A stretch of DNA of 64,000 nucleotides from Gari tellinella. Lineage: Eukaryota > Mollusca > Bivalvia > Cardiida > Psammobiidae. A model generated the notes under the pieces. The model did not search any database and had not been told where the DNA came from. It saw only the letters and a list, made by a program, of their open reading frames with translations. Location: contig OV277864.1 of NCBI GenBank assembly GCA_922989275.2, positions 41,043,550-41,107,549 on the forward strand. Direction: 5' to 3'. Each line of letters starts with the position of its first letter. Positions within the stretch are counted from its first letter, which is position 1. Below are positions 10,173 to 21,679 of this stretch, in pieces. Both the position numbers and the translations under genes were made by a program.

Positions 10173-10620
10173 CAGTAAAAACCCTCTATTACAAGCATTA
10201 AATTGTGTTAATTATCAGGTATATAATGCAGGTGACTGCTCAACCCATTACTCAATAAAACACCTTTTTACGCCTCTTTTTAATTATCCACTACTGAACA
10301 AAGTACTTCCATTTTTACAGTCATATATATGCACCACAAGGAATATTGTCAACATCCTAGCAGATTGGTGCTAAAAGCTGGTTGAAAGTAAAGCAGAATG
10401 CGCCTGAAGGCGCATTCTGCTTTACTTTCAACCAGCTTTAAGTGGGCACCTGTCTTCAAAACTAGAAACAGGGTAATGGGTTAACTTAAAGTAAATATAA
10501 TGTGAAAGTAAAGCAGAAAACTCCTTTCTGATTTACTTTCACCTTGCTTTAAGATGTCAACTACATTTCATACAATCATTAAGCCTTTCTTTCAGTGGCC
10601 ATAACAGAGAAGTTTTACTG
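10173..10620. mobile_element. Family-E MITE split by a family-A insertion
   Basis: E ends (CAGTAAAAACCCTCTATTAC; GAAGTTTTACTG) with TA flanks enclose an A copy at 10244-10480 (left site TCAA, right TTAA 10481-10484). The A hairpin is a perfect palindrome with tip GCGCCTGAAGGCGC. The E core resumes after the insertion. Confidence 0.75.
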
Positions 10621-11002
10621 TATTTCAAATACTAACTTCCTTGTTTCTAATGTGTTCATATGCATACATGAGAGATTGGAATTAAAACGTCAAAAACCTT
10701 ATTTATAAATTTCGTCGTCAACTGAACCCACCACCACCTTAAAGTACAAGTAATTGTCACTAAAGCCGGGGAAGGCCGACGACATAAAGGAAGCCTTACA
10801 TTGTGATGAAGAGACAATTCAAAAGAATAGTTACAACAACATAGGGTTTTGTGGAGAAATAATAGAGAAAGTATTGGAAATGTTCATTTTACTCACTCTT
10901 ATCTGGAGCCCTTAAAAAGGGCAAGCCAAACTCAGTAATAATCATAAGCTACACTACTGTTAGTAAATTAGGGTTAATAAGTTTGCCATGTTAACAAGTC
11001 TA

Positions 11003-11070
11003 TTGGGTCTACATTGCCTATGCCACCTATACTATAGGTGGCATAGGCAATGTAGACCCAGGTCTATGCA
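11003..11070. repeat. Perfect 28-base-arm hairpin
   Basis: GGGTCTACATTGCCTATGCC and its complement flank ACCTATACTATAGGT. Both arms are identical, so either young or maintained by gene conversion. Confidence 0.6.
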
Positions 11071-11250
11071 AAGACCTTAAAATGGGGAAATAACCAGGCT
11101 GAATGTACATCATCTGTTCAATGAGATTCTTGAACAAGGGGATTCAGCGAGACACTTCAAAGAAAAACAAAAACGTCACATGCAAACTTTCTAACTGCTG
11201 TACGTGGTCACCCATCTCCAATACGAGAAACCGGCTATGGGGTAATGGGT

Positions 11251-11697
11251 TAATTAATTTCTCTACTGAAAAAATAGTTTCATCCTATTCAGTAATTAAT
11301 GAGCAAAATAAAAAAAATTCTATATCTTATAAGATGGTAACTTAAAGCAGGTTGAAAGTAAAGCAGAATGTGCTTTTAGGCACATTCTGTGTTATTTTCA
11401 ACCTGCTTTAACCCATTATCTCATAGCCTGTTTCTAGTGTTGAAGATAGGTGACCACTTAAAGCAGGTTGAAAGTAAATCAGAATGCACCTTTATGCATG
11501 TTCTGCTTTAATTTCAGCCTGCTTTAAGCTGCAATCTCCTAGAATATAGAAACTATTTCTTATGATACATATTCATGACTGTATACATTGAACTATTTTC
11601 TACAGTAGAGGGATAAATTAAAGGCATATTTATGGGGTAATGGGTTTTAAAGTGGTCATTTATCTTCAAATCTAGAAACAGGCTATGGAGAAAAGGG
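11251..11697. mobile_element. Family A inside family A
   Basis: Outer minus-oriented copy: TTAA at about 11251 to GAAAAGGG before TTAA 11698-11701. An inner plus-oriented copy (11412-11646) sits in the outer right arm at CTGCTTTAA, with TTAA at 11408-11411 and 11647-11650. Confidence 0.7.
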
Positions 11698-12185
11698 TTA
11701 AGGTGCCAACTGCCAATTTCTTTCAAATGGTCACTATATAATTTTCCCTGATATTTCTATCATCTTGCTCTTCCAGTGGAGACAAAGATAAGAAAATATT
11801 TAGAGTTGTTTTTATCAGTTCAAGCAACGCTTTCCATTTTATGAGTGATAAACAGGTAACAAAACTAACCATAACTTAGTTATCTTGGACAATATAAGGC
11901 TATAAAGTAGTAATAGAAACAAATGAATAATTGTTTTAACTGATAACCTACTGTTATTAGCTTCCCACATTTTCTTATCAAAGTTGTTTTATGACAAAAA
12001 TCAATTAAGATGGGTGCACACAAAATGCTTTAACCTAGTCCAACAATTGAAGGGCAACTGAACATTACATAAATATGACATTAAGATGAGAAAGGCTACA
12101 ACTGTCAGAATAATTTTCACCATAAAGAAAAATATGTGTTCAAAGGCCATTCAATGAAATACAATGAAATTTAGAAATTTCTCCA

Positions 12186-12439
12186 CCCATTACCCCATGA
12201 ATACGCTTTTTATGCCTTAGAATAAGATTTATTCCTCCACTGAAGAAAACAGACCCACTTTTTACAGTAATGGATGTGTATTACATGAAATATTTTCTAT
12301 ATTCTAGTAGACGGTAGTTTAAAGCAGGCTGAAAGTAAAGCAGAATGCGCATTAAGGGGCATCGTGTTTTACTTTCAACCTGCTTTAACTAAGTAGTCAC
12401 CTGTCTTCAAAACTAGGAACAGGCTATGGGGTATTGGGT
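12186..12439 (-). mobile_element. Family-A MITE
   Basis: Left end CCCATTACCCCATGAATACG lacks the exact TTAA; the right TTAA follows GGTATTGGG. Hairpin at about 12316-12389. Confidence 0.65.
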
Positions 12440-12680
12440 TAAGCAAGCAAGATTCTGCTTAATGAAGGATAAAAAGTAACGCAGGAATCTCCTATTGTCT
12501 TGCTTCAAGCAACCATCTTCAAGACATGTCAGTTTTGGTTTGGTTTGGTTTGTTTTGATTTGGGGATCGAATCAAGACATAGAGTAAGGTATGGTTTGAT
12601 ATCTGATCATTGTCTCATCTGTGAGGACTTATAATGGGGCCAAGAATTCAACACCCACAAACCTTTCAATCAACCTTCAG

Positions 12681-12873
12681 CAGGGCTCCAGATAAGGGGT
12701 AGTTTTCTGAACAAATTCAACATTTTCTCACTCATTTCAGCACCAAACCTTATGGTGTTACTACTCATTAGAATCGTCTCGAAGAGACGATTCTGATGAG
12801 TAGTGACACCATAAGGTTTAATGCAGAAATAAAGATTTTAGATTTTGAAAAACTACTCTTATCTGGAGCCCTG
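12681..12873 (-). mobile_element. Family-D MITE with perfect 6-bp target duplication
   Basis: 193 bp from CAGGGCTCCAGATAAGG to CTTATCTGGAGCCCTG. CTTCAG directly repeats at 12675-12680 and 12874-12879. The core hairpin has tip TCTCGAAGAGA. Confidence 0.85.
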
Positions 12874-12963
12874 CTTCAGTATGCTATGAAATTATTAACT
12901 GCAGTACCGTAAATAATTGTCATATGCAACAATAACTGGCATCTGCACATTTTTTCAAAGTTA

Positions 12964-13305
12964 ACTTATCTGTATTTTTTTTTCAGAAAATTTCATCAAA
13001 CTGCCAAAAAGTTTGGATCCAGATGGGACACCGAGTTATTCAGTGTCTCATCTGGATCCAAACTGTTTGAAAGACATGTTACCAATTGGCCCTTAGCATA
13101 CAGAAAGTTAGAAAATGACATGTCTAACAGCAGGAGAAGTTTTGCATGCTGGGTAGTTTTTTTCTTCTGTAAAAATTGTTGTCTGCAACACTTAAAACAT
13201 TAATTTCTAAATTTCTTTTTCAAACAGGGTCAGAGTGTCAAACAGTTTGGATCCTGATGAGACGGCGCATTAGCGGCGTCTCATCAGGATCCAAACTGTT
13301 TGCAA
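12964..13305. mobile_element. Two worn family-G-type hairpin elements
   Basis: First hairpin at about 13003-13072 (arms AGTTTGGATCCAGATG). The second copy runs from TTTGCATGCTGGGTAG (about 13140) to its core hairpin (about 13238-13302, arms AAACAGTTTGGATCCTGATG), where it is cut short. Confidence 0.6.
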
Positions 13306-13589
13306 AGTTAATCACTGTGGCACATATCCACTGCTTAAGCAATAGGTAAGAGTTAAATCACAGAATATGAAAATTGATTGAGCCCCAAATCTTTACCAGA
13401 CGTTGCATCCAAAGATACAATCATATTGCTACATAACTCATACCAACACAGACGGATTAGCCTGGACTTTCCAATAAATTCATTGACAAATATGAGAAGA
13501 AATATGAAAATTTATTATTGGAAGAATGAAATTGATACAGCTTGAGACACAACTGACATATCGACTCACTGGTATAGACCTGTCCGTTA

Positions 13590-13780
13590 CAGGGATCCAG
13601 ATAAGAGGGAGTAAACAGAACAAAATCAACATTTTCTATCATTTCGGTACCAAATCCTATGGTGTAACTACTCATTAGAATTGTCTCTTCGAGACTATTC
13701 TAATAAGTAGTAACACCATAGGGTTTAGTGCAGAAATAAAGATTTTAGTTTTTGAAATACTCCCCTTATCAGGGATCCTG
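13590..13780 (-). mobile_element. Family-D MITE (191 bp)
   Basis: Ends CAGGGATCCAGATAAGAG and TTATCAGGGATCCTG; core hairpin at about 13650-13722. No matching target duplication. Both sides carry related flanking phrases (GACTGGTATAGACC at about 13568 and 13836), so the site itself may be a duplicated block. Confidence 0.65.
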
Positions 13781-13989
13781 ATTATTGGAAGAATGTAACT
13801 GATGCAGCCTGATACACAATTGATGCACATATTGACTGGTATAGACCCGTCTGTCGGAGGTTTAAGCATTTTAATATAAAGTGGAACTTTCTGCTTTACT
13901 TTCATCCTACTTTGAGGAGAGACATTCCTTAGCTAAGGAACATAAACTACAGTGGAGCCTGTATTATGTGACCACTAAAATATAGTGGA

Positions 13990-14085
13990 AATGACTGGTG
14001 GCTGCTTGATACAGTACGGATGTGATGCAGAAAACTCCAGTAGGAGCTTTCTGCATTGCTATTGTCCTGCATTAGGTGGTCACCT
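13990..14085. repeat. Worn AGAAAGCTCC-type hairpin
   Basis: Arms around AGAAAACTCCAGTAGGAGCT are imperfect. It resembles the 8532-8615 hairpin. Confidence 0.5.
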
Positions 14086-14177
14086 CTCTTTAAGTATTGG
14101 CATGTTTCCTTATTCATCAGTCACTTAGCTCTAAATTCAACTGTATGAACCTGTTTGGGATATACTCATTACATTAA

Positions 14178-14245
14178 CAAACAGTGTAGACCCAGATCAG
14201 AGGGCTCCAACAGGAGCCCTCTGATCAGTGTCTACATTGTTTGCT
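14178..14245. repeat. Hairpin GCAAACAGTGTAGACC type
   Basis: Arms AACAGTGTAGACCCAGATCA with tip GGGCTCCAACAGGAGCCC; two arm mismatches. It has the core of family B without B ends. Confidence 0.65.
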
Positions 14246-14284
14246 AATCTGAATCAGTATTCATAAAACAACCCAGAATCTTAA

Positions 14285-14513
14285 CCCTTTACCCCATAGC
14301 CTGTTTATAGTTTTGAAAATGGGTGACTACTTAAAGCAGGTTGAAAGTAAAGCGCATTCTGCTTTACTTTCAGCCTGCTTTAAGCTACCACCTGCTAGAT
14401 AAAAGAAAATTTTCTTTATGATACATTGTCTTGACTGTATTAATTGAAACTTTTTTGTTCAGCGGAGGAATAAACTGAAATGTGCTAAAAGGCTCTTCTA
14501 TGGGGGGAAAGGA
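14285..14513 (+). mobile_element. Family-A MITE with trimmed hairpin tip
   Basis: TTAA at 14281-14284 and 14514-14517. The tip half AGAATGCGCC is missing, so the left arm runs straight into AGCGCATTCTGC. About 210 bases from the exon-c donor. Confidence 0.75.
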
Positions 14514-14723
14514 TTAAGTCGACTGGTTCATATTTTGGTAATTAAAAGGCTCCACAAGGGAACCTATATAACACAAGAGTTACTAAGTGTTGAAAGAGTT
14601 AATAGAGGTTTGACTGTATCCTGGAGAAAGCATGCTGATTATTTATAGTAGATTCAAAGTACAGCAGAAAGCTCCTATATCATCACAGCAGGATTTTAAA
14701 GTTCACCATCAAACACTACTTAC

Positions 14724-14814
14724 AATCAATAGGGTATTCATTCTGTGGGACAGACTTAAACAGTTTGTGGAATTTTTCTGTCCTTGACTTGCTCAGTGTA
14801 ACTGCTGGTGTGTC
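14724..14814 (-). CDS. GRAMD2B-like: GRAMD-like gene, exon c (start of GRAM domain)
   Basis: The acceptor is TATTTTCAG and the donor ATTGATT then GTAAGT. The 91-nt exon encodes 30 residues plus one base. It contains FHKLFKSVPQNEYPID, the conserved lead-in of GRAMD-family GRAM domains, where a basic Ser/Arg segment precedes an FxKLF motif and an acidic turn. The exon starts in phase 0 and ends after the first base of a Tyr codon completed in exon d. This match, together with exons d to f, identifies the family. Confidence 0.88.
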
Positions 14815-15018
14815 CTGAAAATACACATTTAACAAACATTAACACACACCTTGTGCATTACCCTGTATAAATAAAGATGGAATATATCTATGATTAAATT
14901 CTCTATAAAACATGCACACGCTGTAACAGCTTAATGTGATGTAATAGGGCTTCCATAATTTGTGCACCAAGAAATGTAGTGCTGATGTGGCATTTTCTTA
15001 ACTTCCAGTATGCTTTAA

Positions 15019-15263
15019 CTCTTTGAACACTATAGTCCCGCATATAGGCGTCCTTTTCAAACACTGTACATGTGACTAGTACACATGTCCTATGCAAACA
15101 GTGAAGACCCAGATCAGAGGGCTCCGAAAGGAGCCCTCTGATCAGGGTCTTCACTGTTTGTCACAATGTCAAACATTGACAAAAACAACCCTTAAAAGTC
15201 TGAAATGGACTAGACTAAAATGGAAACTGGAATTGTCCATTTAAAGTTTCAGGGAGGAAAGAG
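15019..15263 (+). mobile_element. Family-B MITE (245 bp)
   Basis: TTAA at 15015-15018 and 15264-15267. Left end CTCTTTGAACACTATAGTCC, right end GGGAGGAAAGAG. The core hairpin (about 15093-15162) has arms AACAGTGAAGACCC and tip AGGGCTCCGAAAGGAGCCCT. Confidence 0.8.
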
Positions 15264-15329
15264 TTAAGCAGGTGGGTGAATGTACAGTTTGAATGGGACA
15301 ATCAGACATTTCGTAGACTATAAAATTCG

Positions 15330-15775
15330 GTACTTTTTTAAGCTACCATCTGCTAGAATATAGAAAATATTTCTTATGATACATATTCATGACTGTATAA
15401 ATCATAATTATTAAATTTAATGCGTAACTTAAAGGGGTAAAGGATTAAAGAGCATTCTGCTTTACTTTCAGCCTGCTTTTAACCCATGGTTACCCCATAA
15501 CCTATTTCTTGTTTGGAAGATATGTCACCACTTAAAGCAGGTTGAAAGTAAATCAGAATGCACCTTAAGGCGCATTCTGCTTTACTTTCAGCCTGCTTTA
15601 AGCTTTTATCCGCTAGAATATAGAAAATATTGCTTATGATTTTTATTTGTGACAGCATAAATTGAAACTATTTTCTTCAGTAGAGGAATTAATTAAAGGC
15701 GTAAAAAGGTGTAGGTTAAGCAACCATCTGTTTTTACTACTGAAAACAAGCTATTGTGGCAAGGGTTAAGAGTTC
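15330..15775 (+). mobile_element. Nested family-A copies
   Basis: An intact copy (15483-15715; TTAA 15479-15482 and 15716-15719) interrupts an older A sequence. Its pieces read CTACCATCTGCTAG (about 15345), CAGCCTGCTTT (about 15468) and, after the insertion, GCAACCATCTG to GCAAGGGTTAA. Confidence 0.6.
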
Positions 15776-15994
15776 CGGCAGGTAATATCTATTCTGTGTT
15801 CAGTGGGTTAATAATATATCACCAGTTCCTGAATGCTCACAGCAGCACTAATGACAAATTTTTAATTAATTTTCAAATTTTCTAATTACTTCCCTGCTTC
15901 GTTAGGTTTCATTTTCATTAGTACAAGACTCCCAGATAGAAGGAAGTAAATTAAGCAATTCCAATGCATGTACTTTTCTTCCTATACGTATATT

Positions 15995-16187
15995 CAGGGC
16001 TCCAGATAAGAGGTAGTTTTTTTCAACAAATCCCACATTTTCTCACTATTTTAGCACCAAATCCTATGGTGTTACTACTCATTAGAATCGTCTCGAAGAG
16101 ACGATTCTAATGAGTAGTGACACCATAGGGTTTTATTCAGAAATAAAGATTTTAGTTTTTGAAAAACTACCCTTATCTGGTGCTCTG
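15995..16187 (-). mobile_element. Family-D MITE (193 bp)
   Basis: CAGGGCTCCAGATAAGAGG to TTATCTGGTGCTCTG. ATATT repeats at 15990-15994 and 16188-16192. A second, worn D-type core with no ends follows at about 16195-16270. Confidence 0.75.
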
Positions 16188-16533
16188 ATATTATGTCTCC
16201 AACAATCCTATGATGTGACTATATTAGAATTGTCTCATAGAGATCAATTCTAATGAGAAGTCACAATCAGTGCTCAGTCACTTATTCTAACACACCTCGC
16301 ACACACCCCTATATAAACAAAGAAGGAATGTATCTGTGTTTAAATTCTCAAAAAAACATGCAGGCCCTGTAACGTCTTGACGTGACTTCATATGGCTACG
16401 AAAATGTATACATCAAGAAATGTAGTGCCGTTGTGTCGGTGCAAATTTAGGTCAAATGGAAGTGTTAGAATCGAAGTAATAAATTGATCATTAAGTGTTT
16501 TATCGTGTAATTTATCATTTTATTATTTCTTAA

Positions 16534-16779
16534 CCTTTTGAACCCTAGTCCCGCATATAGGCGTCGTTTTCAAAAGTATACAATCATGTGAAAAGTGAAC
16601 TTGTCCTATGCAAACAGTGAATACCCAGATCAGAGGGCTCCTTACGGAGCCCTCTGATCTGGGTCTTCACTATTTGTCATAATGCAAAACATTGACAAAA
16701 ACAACCCTTAAAAGTCAGAAATGGACTAGACTAAAATGGAAACTGAGATTTTCCATTTTAAGTTTCAGGGAGGAAAGAG
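16534..16779 (+). mobile_element. Family-B MITE (246 bp)
   Basis: TTAA at 16530-16533 and 16780-16783. The hairpin at about 16611-16677 has tip AGGGCTCCTTACGGAGCCCT. Confidence 0.8.
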
Positions 16780-17162
16780 TTAAGCAAATAATGTAGAGAT
16801 GCGAGAAAGGGAAAGATGAGCAAACTATGTTCCATAGAATGTTGAGTGTTGCGACTCTCTCAACATTGGTTTATCTTTAAGTTTGCTTCTTACCAATCCT
16901 GCATCAAATTGCTATCTGTCTTAAAAACCACTTTACCTTTGTCTTGAATGTTTTCCCCAAAATAGCTTTTCCTCAGAGTCTGCTTCTTCCTACTTTCACC
17001 TTTTTTAACACCCCAGACTCTGAATGTTGTCTGCTAAGATTGGTCCTTTTTATAATTTCAGTAACAACAGTAAAACTGTTAGGATCATGATTTAGAGCCA
17101 TGGCAAACTGTTAACAAAGGTCTTCAATTTACAGTGCTAAATTCTTACAAATCCTGTATTAA

Positions 17163-17373
17163 TAAGTCTTGGCACACTTAGCAACAAAATCATGATCAGC
17201 TTTGCAAACAGTTTGGATCCTGATGAGACGCCGCGTTATGCGGCGTCTCATCAGGATCCAAGCTGTTTGACTGTCTGGCCCAATTTTGAAATGAAATTTC
17301 TGAAAAAGTCAATTTTAGAACAGTAGCAGAGGACAATTGCTGACGATATCAGTATTTCTTAGCATGCAAGGAG
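17163..17373 (-). mobile_element. Family-G MITE (211 bp)
   Basis: TTAA at 17159-17162 and 17374-17377. A perfect hairpin at about 17205-17269 (arms AAACAGTTTGGATCCTGATG, tip GACGCCGCG). The right end carries AGCATGCAAGGAG, the G-family mark. Confidence 0.75.
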
Positions 17374-17434
17374 TTAAGTGGTTAGAGCATTATCTTATGA
17401 CATTTGCCTGGCAATGGAAACATGTCGGTCTTAA

Positions 17435-17677
17435 CCCTTTCCCCCATAGAAGCGCCTTTTAGCACATTCAGTTTATTCTTGCCCTGAAGAAAATAGTTCC
17501 AATTTATACATTCATAAATATATATTATACAAAATATTTTCTATATTCTAGCAGATGATAGCTTAAAGCAGGCTGAAAGTAAAGCAGAATGCGCTTAAAG
17601 CGCATTCTGCTTTACTTTCAACCTGCTTTAAGAAGACACCTATATTCAGTACTAGAGATATGCTATGTGGGAAAGGG
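17435..17677 (-). mobile_element. Family-A MITE (243 bp)
   Basis: TTAA at 17431-17434; the right site reads TTAT. The hairpin at about 17560-17631 is perfect in the tip (GCGCTTAAAGCGC). Confidence 0.75.
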
Positions 17678-17784
17678 TTATATAGTAGACAGACTTGAAC
17701 ATGCATGCATGTGCTTTTGGCAAGCATCAGACAAATGAGTCATGATTTCCATAACTTAGTACAGTCAGGATTGGATTTTGGATT

Positions 17785-18055
17785 AGCTATGATTTTGCAT
17801 CGCTTTAGTAATATTTCAGTCATATCAAGACGTCCAGCTAATTACAGGTGCAAAAAGACCCCAGACTTAGCCCTTAATGCAGTTTTAAGGCACAAATCTG
17901 TGACTGGGTAGAACCACCTACCTTCCACATGCTAGGTAGATGTCTTCCCCACATGAAAATATGAAGTGCCCAGATCTGGATTCGAGCCCAAAGTGGTATG
18001 GAGCTTAGTGAGTGTCACTCACAGTGACCCTAACCACTAGGCCACGGAGACCCCC
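17785..18055 (-). mobile_element. tRNA-derived SINE
   Basis: Read on the minus strand it starts with a tRNA-like head: an A-box region (GTGGCCTAGTGGTTAGGG) and a B-box (GGGCTCGAATCC). A body follows that ends ATATGACTGAAATATTACT. A second, head-truncated copy with the same body lies at 54095-54341. Confidence 0.7.
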
Positions 18056-18115
18056 TTAAGTACAGTCAGGCTTGTAGTAAACCTTACCATGCTGAATTAT
18101 CAAATGCACTCATGT

Positions 18116-18345
18116 CAGGGCTCCAGTGTAAAGTGATTAGAGAAAATATTTTCACCATTTACTCCTTTATGTTTTAACTGAAACTAAATCCTCATTTTTG
18201 CATTTAACCCTATGGTGGTGTTACTACTCATTAGAATTGTCTCTTCGAGACAATTCTAATGCGTAGGAACACCATAGGATTTGGTGCTGAAATGAATGTG
18301 AAAATGTTAGATTTGTTCAGTTTACTCCCTCTTACCTGGAGCCTG
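18116..18345 (+). mobile_element. Family-D MITE
   Basis: CAGGGCTCCAG to CTTACCTGGAGCCTG, with a core hairpin at about 18208-18280 (tip CTCTTCGAGA). The left third is longer than usual. No clear duplication. Confidence 0.65.
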
Positions 18346-18857
18346 AGTGAACTGATAACAAACAAGAGGGCCATGGCCCTTAATTCGCTCACCTGAGGAC
18401 ATTGAAGTTTGTACCTAAGTTGACTGGGCAAGACAACATTTTAATATAACTATAAATGGAGTTATCTTCCAGACAAGAAAACATGACAAAAGTGAATTTT
18501 GTTGCCAAGCTTATGACCCTTATCCATGACACATCCTCTTATCAAGCTATTTCCATTTCCAATAAATGATAATTATTTCACTAGCGTCAACAGAACTGGA
18601 ATTATTTTCCTGACAATAAAATATGACAAAGGGGAAAAACTAAATATTGCTGCCCTTGTGCATGGCATTTTCTCTCATCAGTTTCTTTCCATACATAAAA
18701 TTTCATTACAATAGCATCAGTAGAACTGAAGTTGTCTTCTTGACAAGAAAATATCACAAAGGGAAATAACTCAAAAAACAATGATGTCAGAGTTATGGCC
18801 TTTGCAAATGGCACTTCCTCTCATCAGGCTCTTTCCAAATAGGCAATTTCATTTTAC

Positions 18858-19230
18858 CCATTACCCCATAGCATGTTTCTAATTTTGAAAATAGGTGGCC
18901 ACCTAAAGCAGGTTGAAAGTAAAGCAGAATGTGTCTTAACCCTTAGCCTGCCACTCACGACTATAGCTTTATATGCAAACAGCTTGGATCCGGATTAGAC
19001 GCCGAGTAACTCGGCGTCTCATCCGGATCCAAGCTGTTTGACACTCGGACAACATTTTCAGCAATTTTGAGCAACTTTGAAGCACTTTGAAACTTGAAGC
19101 AGACGAGAAATATAGCAGACGACAATTTATTTGGCGGGCTAAGGGTTAATGCACACTTTGCTTTACTTTTGCATCTTACATTTTCATGACTGTTTAAAGT
19201 GGAATTATTGAAAAGACATACAGATAACTC
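18858..19230 (+). mobile_element. Family-A copy with a family-C element in its hairpin tip
   Basis: The A left end (CCCATTACCCCATAGC) and left arm run to AGAATGTGTC. Then TTAA, the 206-bp C element (18940-19145, sites 18936-18939 and 19146-19149), then the A right arm resumes (TGCACACTTTGCTTTAC). The A right end is lost near 19205. Confidence 0.75.
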
Positions 19231-19544
19231 TGACAAAACCAATATTAAACATATGTATAAATATGGCATAAGACATAATTACATAACTGTCAGTGGATCA
19301 CTTCCAGATCCTGTTTCTCTAAGTATGAATCAGACTGAACCATATCTAAACTTTAGCAGACAACATGTTCAGCTGATCATGACCAGTTCTGTGATACCCA
19401 CTACCAGTTCAGAGTTGCATAATATTTGACCTCAGTGGCTAGAACGCTTGGGCTTACCCTTACCAGACTGAAATGATGTCTGCTTAAAACCTACTGTATG
19501 TGAAAAGTGTACAAAAAAACAATTTAGAAAATGTTAAGTTGGTA

Positions 19545-19665
19545 AATGAGTGGCAAATAGGTTGGATCCAGATTAGATGTAGCATTATGATTATGTTGCA
19601 TCTGATCTGGATCCAAAATGTTTGCAAATATTGGCTATTTGCCCATAGTATATTAAGGGTAACTC
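19545..19665. repeat. Hairpin, family F/G core without ends
   Basis: Arms GGTTGGATCCAGATTAGATG and complement around GTAGCATTATGATTATGTTG; no terminal repeats. Confidence 0.5.
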
Positions 19666-20642
19666 AGGTAAATACAGTTCTGCCTAAATCAAAAATACTG
19701 TAAAACCTGCCTAGAGCAGCACTTAAACTGTGCAGGGTGGTGTCAAATGTGACCCTAGGGATTTCATTTTAACAAACTATAGATAGATCCACCAGGAGAT
19801 TCTACTGTACAAATATCAAAGCTTAGGGCCTAGTAATTTTGGGCAAGAAGATTTTTTAAAGATTTTTGCTTTTTTGCTTTTTCAAGCAGAGTTTGTGCTT
19901 TTTTTCCTTTTTTTTGAACAACTTCTGTAGAGAAGCATCCAAGGAACATCATAAGCAGTTTGAACTCTCCCTACAATCGGCGGGTTTCAGAGGAGATGTC
20001 GTTTGAAGTAAAAGTGAACGGACAGACGGACAGACGGACAGACGTACTACGGACGGTGAGCGGTCACAATAGCTCACCTTGAGCCTTTGGCTCAGGTGAG
20101 CTAAAAAGTTTAATTGCAAAATTAATATTTCAGGACCAAAGCCAGAACATTAGTATTTAACAGGTTATACCTTTTAAATGCAGACACGGAGGTTTCTGCG
20201 TCTTTGTAAACAGTTTGGATCCAGATCAGATGCCGAGTGACTTGGCTACTGTCCAGTGTTCAAACTGTTTGTCATTCAGACCGTGAGTCAGCCAATGTAG
20301 AATAAATAGTCAATTTCTAAATAAAGCAAATTACTTTTTTAGCCAATAATTTTTGTTTTGTCTTTGGTGTTACAAATATTGAACTCTTTTGAAAACGGTC
20401 AATACAGTTGTTTCTATTTTAGGTGATTCCATTTTTAGTTCATGCATTGGTAACAACGTTGGCTTCACTAAGGAAGGACAAATTACCAGAAAATCAATGA
20501 TGACGTGGTCACTTAACTAATCAAATAAAGGAGCTAGAATTATCAATACAGTTAAACCTGTGAGAAATACATCTTTGGAAAAAAATAATTGGTTTCTTAT
20601 AACCCTTGTCAAGATGAATTTTCAAAAAGATTTGTCCGTTAT

Positions 20643-20905
20643 CAGGGCTCCAGATTTATAAGTAAACTAACTATTTTCAACAATTTCTGCCTACTTAAAG
20701 TAGGTTGAAAGTAAAGCAGAATGCGCCTTAGGGCGCATTCTGCTTTACTTTCAGCCTGCTTTAAGTTACCACCTGCTTGAATTAAGAAACTATTCAATCT
20801 GATACATATTCATGACTGTATAGATTGGAATTATTATCTTCTGCGGAGGATTAAACGGAATGGGGTTTTCAGCAGGCATAAATAGTCCCCTTAGCTGGAG
20901 CCCTG
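20643..20905. mobile_element. D-ended element carrying a family-A core
   Basis: Outer ends are CAGGGCTCCAG and TTAGCTGGAGCCCTG (family D). The inside is a family-A hairpin (about 20693-20766) followed by the A right half (CATATTCATGACTGTATAG). No TTAA marks either A boundary, so this looks like recombination or template switching. Confidence 0.6.
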
Positions 20906-21267
20906 TAGTTATCTGATACATGAATTTATACTTTAAATTGACAATTTTTAACTTAGTTATCAGAGCGAGTTTGTCCCCAAAATATCATAAAGTATGACAT
21001 GCAGATATTGGTCACAGGGGCCAGTGGGCTCCTAAAGGTGTCCTCTGGTCTGGGTCTACACTTTTTGCTAAGGATAGATTAATCAGGTGCAAGTACCACA
21101 AGGGTTAATGAAAAACATTAGCAATGCAGAAAGCTCCACAATTTGCCCTCTGCATTAATATCATAACAAATGGATCAGACACATACTTGTTTTGACCTAA
21201 CCTAGCTCACATTTTTAAATTAGACTCATTTGTTTCTTTAAAAGGACTATAGTTAATGTTTATTATT

Positions 21268-21543
21268 AAACGGTTGTTTAGTTTGTTTGTTTGTTAACGT
21301 CTGTTTCTGCCATCTATTGGCTAATTGGACGTCCCAAAGAGAGGGGAGAGAATATGGAAAACCTGGGTGTGATGCCCTACTCTTATTATCGACAGAGTTC
21401 TCTGATTCTTTTAGATGCCCAGAGTAAAGCACTGATACATCGGGCCTCAGTTTATAAAGTCTCATCCAAAGGACTTGGTCCAGCAGGGTATTTAACTCAC
21501 GACCCCTGGTACCGCAGTCGATTGTGCTACCACTGGACCCCTA
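21268..21543 (-). mobile_element. tRNA-derived SINE with (GTTT)n-type tail
   Basis: The minus strand begins AGGGGTCCAGTGGTAGCAC (A-box-like) with GTCGTGAGTTAAATACCC as a worn B-box. It ends in AACAAACAAACAAAC near 21275. Its body differs from the 17785 SINE. Confidence 0.65.
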
Positions 21544-21679
21544 AAATTATTATTAGTATGACATATACAGTGCATATGGATATGGGTCTATACTGAACGC
21601 CAAGAAAGTATTTACTTATTCTGTTTGCCCACAGTAACAGTTAAGAACAAATCTACCTGCTTTATAACTGTTTACTTGT

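Larger units (their letters stand above)
18360..20105 (+). mobile_element. Degenerate repeat with GCTCACCTGAGG ends, interrupted by MITEs
   Basis: Begins near AAGAGGGCCATGGCCC and TCGCTCACCTGAGG (18364-18399) and ends with GACAGACGGACAGACG simple repeats and CTTTGGCTCAGGTGAGC (20088-20101). Degenerate repeats of about 110-130 bases (GACAAGAAAATATCACAAAG, then a GAGTTATGGCC segment) fill 18450-18850. I associate this kind of sequence with bivalve genomes. Whether both ends belong to one insertion is inferred. Confidence 0.5.

Noticed and set aside
14724..14814. GRAMD1 (Aster) assignment with a downstream sterol-transfer domain
   Set aside because: The GRAM segment matches GRAMD2/GRAMD2B-type features better by eye, and no sterol-transfer domain exon is in the window. 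It cannot be fully excluded because the C-terminal exons lie outside.
16894..17030. Minus-strand candidate exon reading TTFRVWGVKKGESRKK, with donors GTAAAG and GTAAGA
   Set aside because: Open for 45 codons with usable donors, but the acceptor (CTTAGCAG) has a poor pyrimidine tract. Its lengths (94 or 137 nt) do not fit between phase-0 exons b and c, and it lacks family homology.
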